Below, in pieces: positions 34,910 to 42,762 of a DNA stretch of 64,000 nt (its first letter is position 1; every line of letters begins with the position of its first letter). The position numbers were made by a program, and so were the translations under genes. The notes beneath the pieces were generated by a model, which saw nothing but the letters and a program-made list of their open reading frames with translations, did no database searches and had not been told where the DNA came from. Origin of the DNA: Actinokineospora auranticolor (GTDB lineage Bacteria; Actinomycetota; Actinomycetes; Mycobacteriales; Pseudonocardiaceae); the NCBI RefSeq assembly GCF_002934265.1, contig NZ_PTIX01000002.1, forward strand, positions 434,001 through 498,000, given 5' to 3'.

Positions 34910-35776
34910 TCACCTCCGCCGACGCCAGAAGAGGACGAGGAGCGCCACAGCGACGGCGACCACCACCGGCAGCAACCGCCGACCGACCGGGGCACCCGCG
35001 TATTCAAGGAGGTCGATGGGTTCGGCCTCCGGGGTGACCGCGCGCAGCGGTGGCGCCTTGGTGGCGGACTCCCCCGTGGCCTGACCGGGCTGCCCGGCAG
35101 CCGGGGTGCTGTCGTCCGCCGCACTCGGCTGTGGCTGATCGTCGGCAGAAGCCGGCGGCCCCTCGGTCTCCGCCGCGGGGTGGTCGGGCTCGGCAGCGGC
35201 CGGGGTGTGCTCGTCCCGTTCGCCCGCGGGCGGTGGGCCGTCGCCCGGGGTGGAGCTGGTCGGTATGTCCTCCTTGTCGTTGGCTGGGGCTTCGGGTTGC
35301 TGATCGGGTAAGGGAGTGGCAGCCGGTTCCGGGGTGGTGAGGGTGTCGGCGAGGTTGGTGGCGAAGGTGTCGAGGAGTCGGGCGCCGACCTCGGAGATCA
35401 GTCCCCTGCCGAGTTGGGCGGGTTTGCCGGTGATGGTGAGGTCCGTGGCGACGTTTCCCGTGGTGGAGTCCGGGCCGTCGGCGGTGAGGGTCAGGGTGAC
35501 GGTGGCGGCGGCGGTGCCGTTGCCCTTGGCGTCCTTTCCGGATGCCTTGATCACCAGGCGGTAGCTGCCGTCGTCGCGGTCGGTGAACTCGCCGGTGCCG
35601 CGGTAGAGGAGGGAGATCGGGCCCAGTTTGACCTTGACGGTGCCGGTGAACCTGGGGCCGTCGACGCCGGTGAGGGTGGTGCCCGGCAGGCAGGGGGCGA
35701 CGCGTTCGGGGTCGAGGAGTGCGGTCCAGACGGTGTCGATGTCGGCGGGGACGGCGAAGCGGTGTTCGAGTTCCAC
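34910..35776 (-). CDS. coxG: CoxG-like SRPBCC protein with C-terminal membrane anchor
   Basis: In this 288-residue protein, residues ~1-150 are a CoxG/SRPBCC domain (LEHRFAVPADIDTVWTALLDPERVAPCLPGTTL, GEFTDRDDGSYRLVIKASGKD, KPAQLGRGLISEVGARLLDTF). A ~110-residue Pro/Ala/Asp/Glu-rich spacer follows, then a C-terminal membrane helix with a basic end (LLPVVVAVAVALLVLFWRRRR). CoxG recruits CO dehydrogenase to the membrane in Oligotropha, and the same role is likely here. GTG 35776 has a GGGGGAA ribosome-binding site. It is the last gene of the cox operon. Confidence 0.88.
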   Translation of the reverse strand: MELEHRFAVPADIDTVWTALLDPERVAPCLPGTTLTGVDGPRFTGTVKVKLGPISLLYRGTGEFTDRDDGSYRLVIKASGKDAKGNGTAAATVTLTLTADGPDSTTGNVATDLTITGKPAQLGRGLISEVGARLLDTFATNLADTLTTPEPAATPLPDQQPEAPANDKEDIPTSSTPGDGPPPAGERDEHTPAAAEPDHPAAETEGPPASADDQPQPSAADDSTPAAGQPGQATGESATKAPPLRAVTPEAEPIDLLEYAGAPVGRRLLPVVVAVAVALLVLFWRRRR

Positions 35777-35784
35777 GGTTCCCC

Positions 35785-36639
35785 CTACGCGCCGACGGCG
35801 GCGGTCAGGGCGCGCGAGGTGAGGACGCGGGCCAGGTGTTGGCGGTAGGTGCTGTCGGCGTTGGTGTCGCTGGTCGGGCGGGTTCCCTCGGCGGCGTGGG
35901 CGGCGGCGGAGGTGATGGCCCCGGGGCTGGCCGGGCCGCCGATCAGGGCGGCTTCGACGGCGTGGGCGCGGACCGGGATCGAGGACATGTTGGTCAGCGC
36001 GACGCGGGCGTCGGTGATGACGCCGTTCTCCGCGCGGACGGTCGCGGCGACGGCAACGATCGACCAGGCCTGGGCGACGCGGTTGAACTTCTCGTAGTGG
36101 GCGCCCCAGCCGGTGTGCTTGGGGATGCGCACCTCGACCAGGATCTCCTCCGGGCGCAGGGCGGTGGTGAAGTAGTCGACGAAGAAGTCCTTGGCGGCCA
36201 CCGACCGGCGACCGTCCATGCCGCACACCACCAGTTCCGCGTCGAGCGCCAGGACCGGGGCGAGCAGGTCGCCCGCCGGATCGGCGTGGACGACGGCGCC
36301 ACCGAGCGTGCCCTGGTGCCGCACCTGCGGATCGGCAACGGTGTCGGTGGCGAGTCGTAGTAGCGAGGCGTGATCGTGCACGAGGGGATCTCGCTGGACG
36401 TCGTAGTGGGTCGTCATCGCGCCGATGACGATGGCGTCGCCGTCGTCGCGGATGCCGCGCAACTCCGGGATGCGGCCCAGGTCGATGAGCTTGCCCGGGT
36501 CGGCCAGCCGCAGCCGCAGCACCGGGATCAGGCTCTGCCCACCCGCGATGATCTTGGCCTCCTCGCCCGCGTCGGCCAGCAGCCGGACCGCTTCGTCCAC
36601 AGTGGAGGGTACGAGGTAGTCGAACGCCGCGGGGATCAC
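35785..36639 (-). CDS. coxM: FAD-binding medium subunit of molybdo-hydroxylase (CoxM)
   Basis: The 284-residue subunit (MIPAAFDYLVPSTVDEAVRLL) has the FAD pyrophosphate-binding motifs AGGQSLIPVLRLR and TLGGAVVHADPAGDLLAP typical of CoxM/XDH-B. It passes electrons from the 2Fe-2S subunit to quinone or another acceptor. GTG 36639 follows GGAGGT with 5-nt spacing and overlaps the stop of the small ORF upstream by 4 bp. A repeat of its first bases lies 245 bp upstream. Confidence 0.93.
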   Translation of the reverse strand: MIPAAFDYLVPSTVDEAVRLLADAGEEAKIIAGGQSLIPVLRLRLADPGKLIDLGRIPELRGIRDDGDAIVIGAMTTHYDVQRDPLVHDHASLLRLATDTVADPQVRHQGTLGGAVVHADPAGDLLAPVLALDAELVVCGMDGRRSVAAKDFFVDYFTTALRPEEILVEVRIPKHTGWGAHYEKFNRVAQAWSIVAVAATVRAENGVITDARVALTNMSSIPVRAHAVEAALIGGPASPGAITSAAAHAAEGTRPTSDTNADSTYRQHLARVLTSRALTAAVGA

Positions 36640-36884
36640 GCCGCACCTCCGGTGGATTCGATGGTGTGACGGGAGCCAAGCCCTCCCCATGGGAGCGATG
36701 CGCTCGCGACCGCGTCGAGCACAGCGCCACCGGCGGCCAGCAGTGGGAGTTCGGCCGGGGCGATGGAGAGGGTGGGGTGGACGAACGCCGAGGGGATCGT
36801 GCCCAAGCGGGAGGTGACGGCGAGCGGTGGGAGTTCGGTTGGGACGTTGGACGGGGTGAGCCGGGCGAGCGCTGTGGGGGTCAT
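36636..36884 (-). CDS. Small overlapping ORF between coxL and coxM (duplicated-junction product)
   Basis: An 82-residue ORF exactly bridges coxL and coxM. Its ATG overlaps the coxL stop (ATGA), its stop overlaps the coxM GTG (GTGA), and it has its own GGAGGT ribosome-binding site. Its start MTPTAL and an internal TIPSAF resemble the CoxM start MIPAAF, and its end GGLGS...STGGAA resembles the CoxL end GGLGS...PTGGTA. So it seems to be the product of tandem duplication of the coxL/coxM junction. It may be translated merely to keep coupling. No function is assigned. Confidence 0.5.
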   Translation of the reverse strand: MTPTALARLTPSNVPTELPPLAVTSRLGTIPSAFVHPTLSIAPAELPLLAAGGAVLDAVASASLPWGGLGSRHTIESTGGAA

Positions 36885-39322
36885 GCCGTACCTCCGGTGG
36901 GCTCGGTCGGGGTGACGGAACCCAGGCCGCCGCCGGGGGCCGGTGTGGTGGATGGGGTGCTTGGGTTGGCGCCGTTGATGGCGGCCCAGACTCGGTATGG
37001 GGTGCAAGGCATTTCCACGTCGTTGACGCCCAGGTGGCGGACCGCGTCGACGATCGCGTTGACCACGGCTGGGGTGGAGGCGATCGTGCCTGCTTCGCCG
37101 ACGCCCTTGGCGCCCAGTTGGTTTGTGGTGGAGGGGGTTTCGGTGCGGTCGGTGTCGAAGTGCGGGAGGTCGGCGGCGGAGGGGACCAGGTAGTCGGCCA
37201 GGGTTCCCGTGGTCAGGGTTCCGCTTTCGTCGTGGATGGCTTCCTCGTACAGCGCTTGGGCGATGCCCTGCGCCAGGCCACCGTGGACCTGGCCCTCGAC
37301 GATGATCGGGTTGACCACCTTGCCCACGTCGTCGACGCAGGCGTACTTGCGGATTCGGGTGAAGCCGGTCTCCGTGTCGACCTCGACCGCGCACAGGTGG
37401 GTGCCGTGCGGGAAGGAGAAGTTGTCCGGGTCGAAGGTGGCCTCGGAGTCGAGGGTGGGTTCGACGCCGTCCGGCAGGTCGTGGGCGGCGAACACGGCCA
37501 GCGCCACGTCGGTGATGCCGGTCGACCGCTCGGTGCCCCGGACGGTGAACCGCCCGCCCGCGAACTCCAGGTCGTCCTCGGCGCACTCCATCAGGTGCGC
37601 GGCGACCCGCCGGGCCTTCTTGATGACCTTCTCCCCCGCCTTGAGCACCGCCATGCCCCCGACGGTCAGCGAGCGCGACCCGTACGTGTCCAGCCCGCGC
37701 GGTGAGATCTGCGTGTCGCCGTGCAGTACCTCGACGTCCTCGAACGGCACGCCCAGTTGGTCGGCGACGATCTGGCTCCACGCCGTCTCGTGGCCCTGGC
37801 CGTGCGCGGACGAGCCGGTGACCACCTCGACCTTGCCGCTGGGCAGCATCCGGATCTGTGCGTGCTCCCAACCGCCCGCGCCGTAGGACAGCGCGCCGAG
37901 CACGCGGGACGGTGCCAGCCCGCACATCTCGGTGAACGTCGACGTGCCGATGCCGAGCTGGACGACGTCGCCCCGGGCACGCCGTTCGCGTTGCTCGGCC
38001 CGCAGCGCGTCGTAACCCAGGAGTTCCTTGGCGCGGGCGGTGGCGGCCTCGTAGTTGCCGCTGTCGTACTCCAGCCCGGCGACCGTGGTGAACGGGAACT
38101 CGTCGTGCTTGATCCAGTTCTGCTCGCGCACCTCGATCGGGTCGCGACCGAGTTCGACCGCGAGTTCGTCCATCAGCCGCTCGATGGCGTACGTCGCCTC
38201 CGGCCTGCCCGCACCACGGTAGGCATCTGTCGGGACCTTGGTGGTGAACACGTTCGTGCACTCGAACCGGTACGCCGGGAACTTGTAGATGGCGTTGAAC
38301 ATGAAGGCACCCAGGATCGGCACGCCGGGGGTGACCAGCCGCAGGTACGCGCCCATGTCGGCGAGCAGCTCCACCTTGAGCCCGGTGACCGTGCCGTCGC
38401 GCCGGGCGGCCAGGGTGAGCTTCTGCAGCTGGTCGCGGCCGTGGTGGGCGGAGAGCAGGGACTCCGACCGCGTCTCGGTCCACTTCACCGGTTTGCCGAT
38501 CCGCTGGGCGACGACCATGGCCACCACCTCCTCCGGGGTGACCTGGAGCTTGCCGCCGAAGCCGCCGCCGACGTCCGGGGCGATGACGCGGACCTTGTGC
38601 TCCGGTGTGCCGGTGGTGAGGGCGAGCATGAGCCGCAGGATGTGCGGGATCTGGGTGGCCGACCACATGGTCAGCTGCTCGCCGGTCGGGTCGACCACGA
38701 CCGACCGGGGTTCCATGAAGGCCGGGATGAGCCGCTGCTGGCGGTACGTGCGCTCGATCAGCACCTCGGCCGCGCCGATGGCCGCGTCCACGTCGCCGCC
38801 CGTGCCCGCCTCGGCGGAGTCGAACACCCAGCGCGCGGACCGGTTCGTGCCCAGGTCGGGGTGGACGAGGTCGCTGTCGGCCGCGGCGCTCGCCAGGTCG
38901 AGCACGACGGGCAGGTCGGCGTAGGTGACGTCGATGCCGACCAGCGCGTCCTGGGCCTGCGCCGCCCCGCGCGCGACGACCACCGCTACCGCCTCACCGG
39001 CGAAGTTGACCTGGTCGACGGCCAGCGGCGGCGCGGGCGGCGCCTTCTGGTCGGGGGTGATCGGCCACGCGCACGGCAGGCTGCCCTGGGCCGCGGCCAG
39101 GTCGCGGCCGGTGAACACCGCGATGACCCCCGGCATCCGCCGGGCCTCCTCGGTGTCGACGGCGGTGATCCGCGCGTGCGCGACCGGGCTGCGCAGGAAC
39201 GCCAGGTGCAGCAGGCCGGGCAGGGTGAGGTTGTCGGTCCAGCGGGTGCGGCCGGTGACCAGCCGCGCGTCCTCCTTGCGCAGCCGGGCGCGGCCGACCT
39301 CGGGTTCGGCGGTCGTGGTCAT
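36881..39322 (-). CDS. coxL: Molybdopterin large subunit, form-II CoxL-like (xanthine dehydrogenase family)
   Basis: The 813-residue Moco-binding subunit has an N-terminal domain starting EVGRARLRKEDARLVTGRTRWTD, the Moco-binding GGGFGGK, and the active-site loop AYRGAGR. It also has GQGHETAWSQI and the catalytic Glu in KGVGEAGT. Form-I CO dehydrogenases carry AYxCSFR with a Cu-ligand Cys; AYRGAGR lacks that Cys and marks form II, whose true substrate is often unknown. The ATG at 39322 overlaps the coxS stop by one base (TGATG). Its C-terminal codons are duplicated 245 bp downstream. Confidence 0.93.
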   Translation of the reverse strand: MTTTAEPEVGRARLRKEDARLVTGRTRWTDNLTLPGLLHLAFLRSPVAHARITAVDTEEARRMPGVIAVFTGRDLAAAQGSLPCAWPITPDQKAPPAPPLAVDQVNFAGEAVAVVVARGAAQAQDALVGIDVTYADLPVVLDLASAAADSDLVHPDLGTNRSARWVFDSAEAGTGGDVDAAIGAAEVLIERTYRQQRLIPAFMEPRSVVVDPTGEQLTMWSATQIPHILRLMLALTTGTPEHKVRVIAPDVGGGFGGKLQVTPEEVVAMVVAQRIGKPVKWTETRSESLLSAHHGRDQLQKLTLAARRDGTVTGLKVELLADMGAYLRLVTPGVPILGAFMFNAIYKFPAYRFECTNVFTTKVPTDAYRGAGRPEATYAIERLMDELAVELGRDPIEVREQNWIKHDEFPFTTVAGLEYDSGNYEAATARAKELLGYDALRAEQRERRARGDVVQLGIGTSTFTEMCGLAPSRVLGALSYGAGGWEHAQIRMLPSGKVEVVTGSSAHGQGHETAWSQIVADQLGVPFEDVEVLHGDTQISPRGLDTYGSRSLTVGGMAVLKAGEKVIKKARRVAAHLMECAEDDLEFAGGRFTVRGTERSTGITDVALAVFAAHDLPDGVEPTLDSEATFDPDNFSFPHGTHLCAVEVDTETGFTRIRKYACVDDVGKVVNPIIVEGQVHGGLAQGIAQALYEEAIHDESGTLTTGTLADYLVPSAADLPHFDTDRTETPSTTNQLGAKGVGEAGTIASTPAVVNAIVDAVRHLGVNDVEMPCTPYRVWAAINGANPSTPSTTPAPGGGLGSVTPTEPTGGTA

Positions 39323-39837
39323 CACTCACCACCCACCATCTGGCCCGCCACCCGCTCGGCCTCCGGACCCGCGCCGGGGCGCATCCGGTGGGCCGCGTCG
39401 CGGACCGCGCGGACGATGTTCTGGTAGCCCGTGCACCGGCAGAGGTTGCCCTCGAGCCCGTGCCGCACGGCCCGCTCGTCCGGGTCGGGGTCGTCGGCCA
39501 GCAGATCGATCGCCTGCATGATCATCCCCGGGGTGCAGAACCCGCACTGCAGCGCGTGGTTGTCGTGGAACGCCCGCTGGACCGGGTGCAGCTCCCCGTC
39601 CCTGGCCAGCCCCTCGACCGTGGTGACCTCGCGGCCGTCGGCCTGCACGGCCAGCACCGAGCAGGACTTCACGCTGCGCCCGTCGAGGTGGACGGTGCAC
39701 GACCCGCAGTTGCTCGTGTCGCACCCGACGACGGTGCCCGTCTTGCCGACGACCTCGCGCAGGTAGTGCACGAGCAGCAGGCGTGGTTCGACGTCGTCGG
39801 TGTAGGCCGTTCCATCGACCGTGACGGTGATCCGCAT
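39322..39837 (-). CDS. coxS: 2Fe-2S small subunit (CoxS)
   Basis: The 171-residue iron-sulfur subunit has a plant-ferredoxin-type first cluster (Cys39, Cys44, Cys47, Cys59 in [10 protein letters not shown]...SC). The second, helical-domain cluster is in CGFCTPG and LCRCTGYQ. It relays electrons from Moco to the FAD of CoxM. The ATG at 39837 follows GGAGG. It is the first gene of the coxS-coxL-ORF-coxM-coxG operon (order S-L-M rather than the M-S-L of Oligotropha). Confidence 0.94.
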   Translation of the reverse strand: MRITVTVDGTAYTDDVEPRLLLVHYLREVVGKTGTVVGCDTSNCGSCTVHLDGRSVKSCSVLAVQADGREVTTVEGLARDGELHPVQRAFHDNHALQCGFCTPGMIMQAIDLLADDPDPDERAVRHGLEGNLCRCTGYQNIVRAVRDAAHRMRPGAGPEAERVAGQMVGGE

Positions 39838-39981
39838 CGGGCCTCCAGACTGGGTGGGAGCGGGGTGATCGGGCTCACAGACGAGCCTGCCCCTGGTCGG
39901 CGCATCCGCACAAGCCCCCACCCCGGCGCCTGTGGACAACTCGCGATCTTGAACCCACCACTACCCCGCTGAGCTGCGAGA

Positions 39982-41094
39982 TCAGCCGTGGATCCGTCCG
40001 GAGAGGACGGAGAGCGGGCGCCCGCCACCACCCCACCGGGTGGCGATGATCTCGGCGGCGATCGACACGGCGGTCTCCTCCGGCGTGCGCGCTCCCAGGT
40101 CGAGGCCGATGGGCGAGGCGAGCCGGGCCAGTTCCACCGGGCCGACGCCCGCCGCGCGCAACCGGGCCAGCCGGTCCTCGTGCGTGCGCCGGGACCCCAT
40201 CGCGCCGATGTAGCCGAGATCGCTGCGTAGCGCGATCTCCAGCACGGGGATGTCGAACTTGGGGTCGTGGGTCAGCACGGTCACGACGGTGCGCTCGTCC
40301 ACGCGCCCTGCCACCAGTTCCGCCGCGAGGTAGCGGTGGGGCCAGTCGACGACGACCTCGTGCGCGCTGGGGAAGCGGCTCGCGGTCGCGAAGATCGGTC
40401 GGGCGTCGCAGACCGTGACCCGGTAACCCAGGAAGGCGCCCATACGCGCCATGGCGGCGGCGAAGTCGATGGCGCCGAAGACCAGCATCCGGGGCGGCGG
40501 CTCGAAGGTGCTCACGAACACCGTCATGCCCTCACCGCGCCGCTCGCCGTCCGGGCCGTAGGTGACTGTCCCACTGCGCCCGGAAGCCAGCAGCCCACGC
40601 GCGTCGTCGATGATCGCCGCGTCGACGCGGTCGGACCCCGTGCTGCCAAGCGTTCGGTCAGGCCAAACCACGACCCTCTTACCCAACCTGGCCTCATCGG
40701 GGTGGGAGACGACGGTGGCCAGTGCGACCGGTTCCTCGTCCCGGACCGACGTGGCCAGCGCGCTCAGCTCGGGGAACGCCTCCCGGGTGACCCGCTCGAC
40801 GTAGATGTCGATGATCCCGCCGCAGGTCAGGCCCACCGCGAAGGCGTCGTCGTCGCTGACACCGTAGCGCTGGAGCACCGGCCGACCGGTGTCGAGCACG
40901 TCGCGTCCCACCTCGTAGACCGCGCCTTCGACACACCCGCCGGACACACTGCCCGCGACGGTCCCATCGGCCGCGACCACCATCGCCGCGCCTGGCGCGC
41001 GGGGTGCGGAGGAGAAGGTCGCCACGACGGTGGCCAGCGCAGCGGGTTCCCCGGTGTCGTAGTGGCGCAGGAGTCCATCGAGTACGTCACGCAC
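39982..41094 (-). CDS. XdhC/CoxI family molybdoenzyme maturation protein
   Basis: The 370-residue protein has the N-terminal XdhC domain (RHYDTGEPAALATVVATFSSAPRAPG, SVSGGCVEGAV with a conserved Cys, LTCGG) and a C-terminal Rossmann-like domain (MLVFGAIDFAAAMARMGAFLGY, VVVDWPHRYL, YIGAMGSRRTHEDRLARL, IGLDLGARTPEETAVSIAAEIIA). XdhC proteins bind Moco and deliver its sulfurated form to the apoenzyme. GTG 41094 lies inside the end of coxE (8-bp overlap), so they are coupled. It is 145 bp upstream of coxS. Confidence 0.92.
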   Translation of the reverse strand: MRDVLDGLLRHYDTGEPAALATVVATFSSAPRAPGAAMVVAADGTVAGSVSGGCVEGAVYEVGRDVLDTGRPVLQRYGVSDDDAFAVGLTCGGIIDIYVERVTREAFPELSALATSVRDEEPVALATVVSHPDEARLGKRVVVWPDRTLGSTGSDRVDAAIIDDARGLLASGRSGTVTYGPDGERRGEGMTVFVSTFEPPPRMLVFGAIDFAAAMARMGAFLGYRVTVCDARPIFATASRFPSAHEVVVDWPHRYLAAELVAGRVDERTVVTVLTHDPKFDIPVLEIALRSDLGYIGAMGSRRTHEDRLARLRAAGVGPVELARLASPIGLDLGARTPEETAVSIAAEIIATRWGGGGRPLSVLSGRIHG

Positions 41095-42187
41095 GGCGCA
41101 CCTCTTGCAGCAGGAGATCGAGCGTGGCCACGCTGTGGCCCGCGAGCAACCGGTCTACGTGCGGTAGCGCCACCGCGATACCGGACTGCACGGGCTCGTA
41201 CGTCGGTGAACCCGCGTGCGGATTGACCCAGAACACGCGGTGGGCCAACCGCGCCAGTCTGGCCATCTGGTCGCCCAACAACGTCACGTCGCCGCGCTCC
41301 CACCCGTCGGAGAACACCACCACTACGGCGCGTCGGGCGACCCCGCGCTGTCCCCAGCGGTCGAGGAACGCCCGCACGCTCTCGCCCAACCGGGTACCAC
41401 CCGCGAAGTCGGGTACCGCGCGCGCAGCGGCGGTCAAGGCGAGTTCGGGGTCGCGCTGCCGCAGTTGGCGAGTGAGCCTGGTCAGCCTGGTGCCCAGGGT
41501 GAAGACCTCGGCAGGCGCGCGGCGGGCCACCGCATGCGCGAACCGCAGCAGCGCGTCGGCGTAGGGGCGCATGGACCCGGAGACGTCGATGAGCAGCACC
41601 ACCCGCCGTGGCCTGGGACGACGGCGCTTGTGGACCAGCCGGGCGGGCTCGCCGCCGCTGGCCCGCATGATCCGCAGCACGCGCCGGTCGTCCACCCGCC
41701 CGCGCCTGTCCGGCCGCCAACGCGGGCCGGTCCGCTGGGGCGGCTCCGGGCGCAGCAGGGCGATCATCTCCCTGAGGTGGGCGCGCTCGGCCTCGGTCAG
41801 TTCGGCGATGTCGCGGTGCCGTAGTACCTCGGTGGAGCTGGCCAGACGGTCCACCTGCTTGGCCTCACCCGCACCAGCGCCGTTGGACGCAAGAGCGGCC
41901 AGATGTGCCCTCTTGCGCCGATTAGGCCCACCGGGGCGCGGTTGGCGCGGGATCTCACCGGCGAACCACGCGCGGAAGGCCGCGTCGTACTTCGGCAGGT
42001 CGTCGGGCTCGGCGCACAACGCCACGCGGCCCGCCCAGTACACCTGTCCGACCTCGGCGACGTCAAGCAGCTCGAGCGCCGAGAGATACGCGTGGACCCG
42101 CTCCGGGCCGCAAGCCACCCCCGCCGCGCGCACCGCGGCGGCGAACCCGACCAGCCCGGGCAGGGGATCCTCCAAGCCGCACCTCAC
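41087..42187 (-). CDS. coxE: CoxE-like VWA-domain protein
   Basis: The 366-residue protein has an N-terminal helical region typical of CoxE (GLVGFAAAVRAAGVACGPERVHAYLSAL, AFRAWF), a basic middle segment and a VWA domain with the MIDAS motif DVSGSMRPYAD, GGTRLGESVRAFLDRW and VVFSDGWERGD. With a MoxR AAA ATPase (CoxD), CoxE is needed to assemble the CuSMoO2 or sulfurated Mo centre. The matching AAA gene here is at 48291. The start overlaps the padR stop by 4 bp. Confidence 0.9.
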   Translation of the reverse strand: MRCGLEDPLPGLVGFAAAVRAAGVACGPERVHAYLSALELLDVAEVGQVYWAGRVALCAEPDDLPKYDAAFRAWFAGEIPRQPRPGGPNRRKRAHLAALASNGAGAGEAKQVDRLASSTEVLRHRDIAELTEAERAHLREMIALLRPEPPQRTGPRWRPDRRGRVDDRRVLRIMRASGGEPARLVHKRRRPRPRRVVLLIDVSGSMRPYADALLRFAHAVARRAPAEVFTLGTRLTRLTRQLRQRDPELALTAAARAVPDFAGGTRLGESVRAFLDRWGQRGVARRAVVVVFSDGWERGDVTLLGDQMARLARLAHRVFWVNPHAGSPTYEPVQSGIAVALPHVDRLLAGHSVATLDLLLQEVRRA

Positions 42188-42483
42188 GCCATGTCTTCGG
42201 CCAGTTCGGCGAGGACCGCACGACAGTCCGCCAACACCTTCTTACCTCGTTTGGTCGTCCGGTACCGGCGCACACGTCGGCCGTCCACCACCTCCGTGCG
42301 CGACTTGAGCAATCCAGCCTCTTGCAGGCGGTGCAGCAGCGGGTAGAGCGTGCCGGGCGACACGCGGTGCCCACGCGCGGCCAGGTCCTCGGCGAGCAAG
42401 GCGCCGTGGACCTCGGCGACAGCGGCGTAGCGGAGCACCCGCAGCCGCAGCGCCCCGTTGGCGAACTCTCGGACCACATCCAT
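42184..42483 (-). CDS. PadR-family transcriptional regulator
   Basis: The 99-residue winged-helix protein (VHGALLAEDLAARGHRVSPGTLYPLLHRLQEAGLLKSRTEVVDGRRVRRYRTTKRGKK) has the PadR pattern, in which GTLYPLLHRLxxxGLL is the recognition region. The C-terminal dimerisation helix is short, as in PadR-s1 proteins. It heads a coupled padR-coxE-xdhC unit and is divergent from the Pls-type synthetase. CGATATCG palindromes begin 8 nt upstream of its ATG, suggesting autoregulation. Confidence 0.88.
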   Translation of the reverse strand: MDVVREFANGALRLRVLRYAAVAEVHGALLAEDLAARGHRVSPGTLYPLLHRLQEAGLLKSRTEVVDGRRVRRYRTTKRGKKVLADCRAVLAELAEDMA

Positions 42484-42490
42484 CGCTCCA

Positions 42491-42590
42491 CGATATCGCA
42501 CACCGATATCGACTGCCGATAAGTAGTCATAACTGCTGTATATAGCCGGTAAACAGACTAAATATCGGATCACGATATCGAGATCCGATA
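42491..42590. promoter_or_regulatory. Cluster of CGATATCG operator-like palindromes
   Basis: Perfect CGATATCG sites lie at 42491-42498, 42504-42511 and 42573-42580. Half-type CCGATA/TATCGG sites lie at 42516-42521, 42563-42568 and 42585-42590. They fall into two groups flanking an AT-rich centre between divergent padR and the synthetase gene, and are the likely PadR binding sites. Confidence 0.65.
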
Positions 42591-42762
42591 GGAAAACCGT
42601 TGCGCCACAAGGATGTGAATCACGACACGTCGGTAATGGATCGATGCGACAGGTCGATGGAAAGGCCGGTAACGTGCTCGTTCCGACGCGCCCGCCCAGC
42701 CCGGGACGGTCGCGGACCAGTCGAAGGACACCACCGAAAAGGTGAGAAATGCGTCAGACGCG

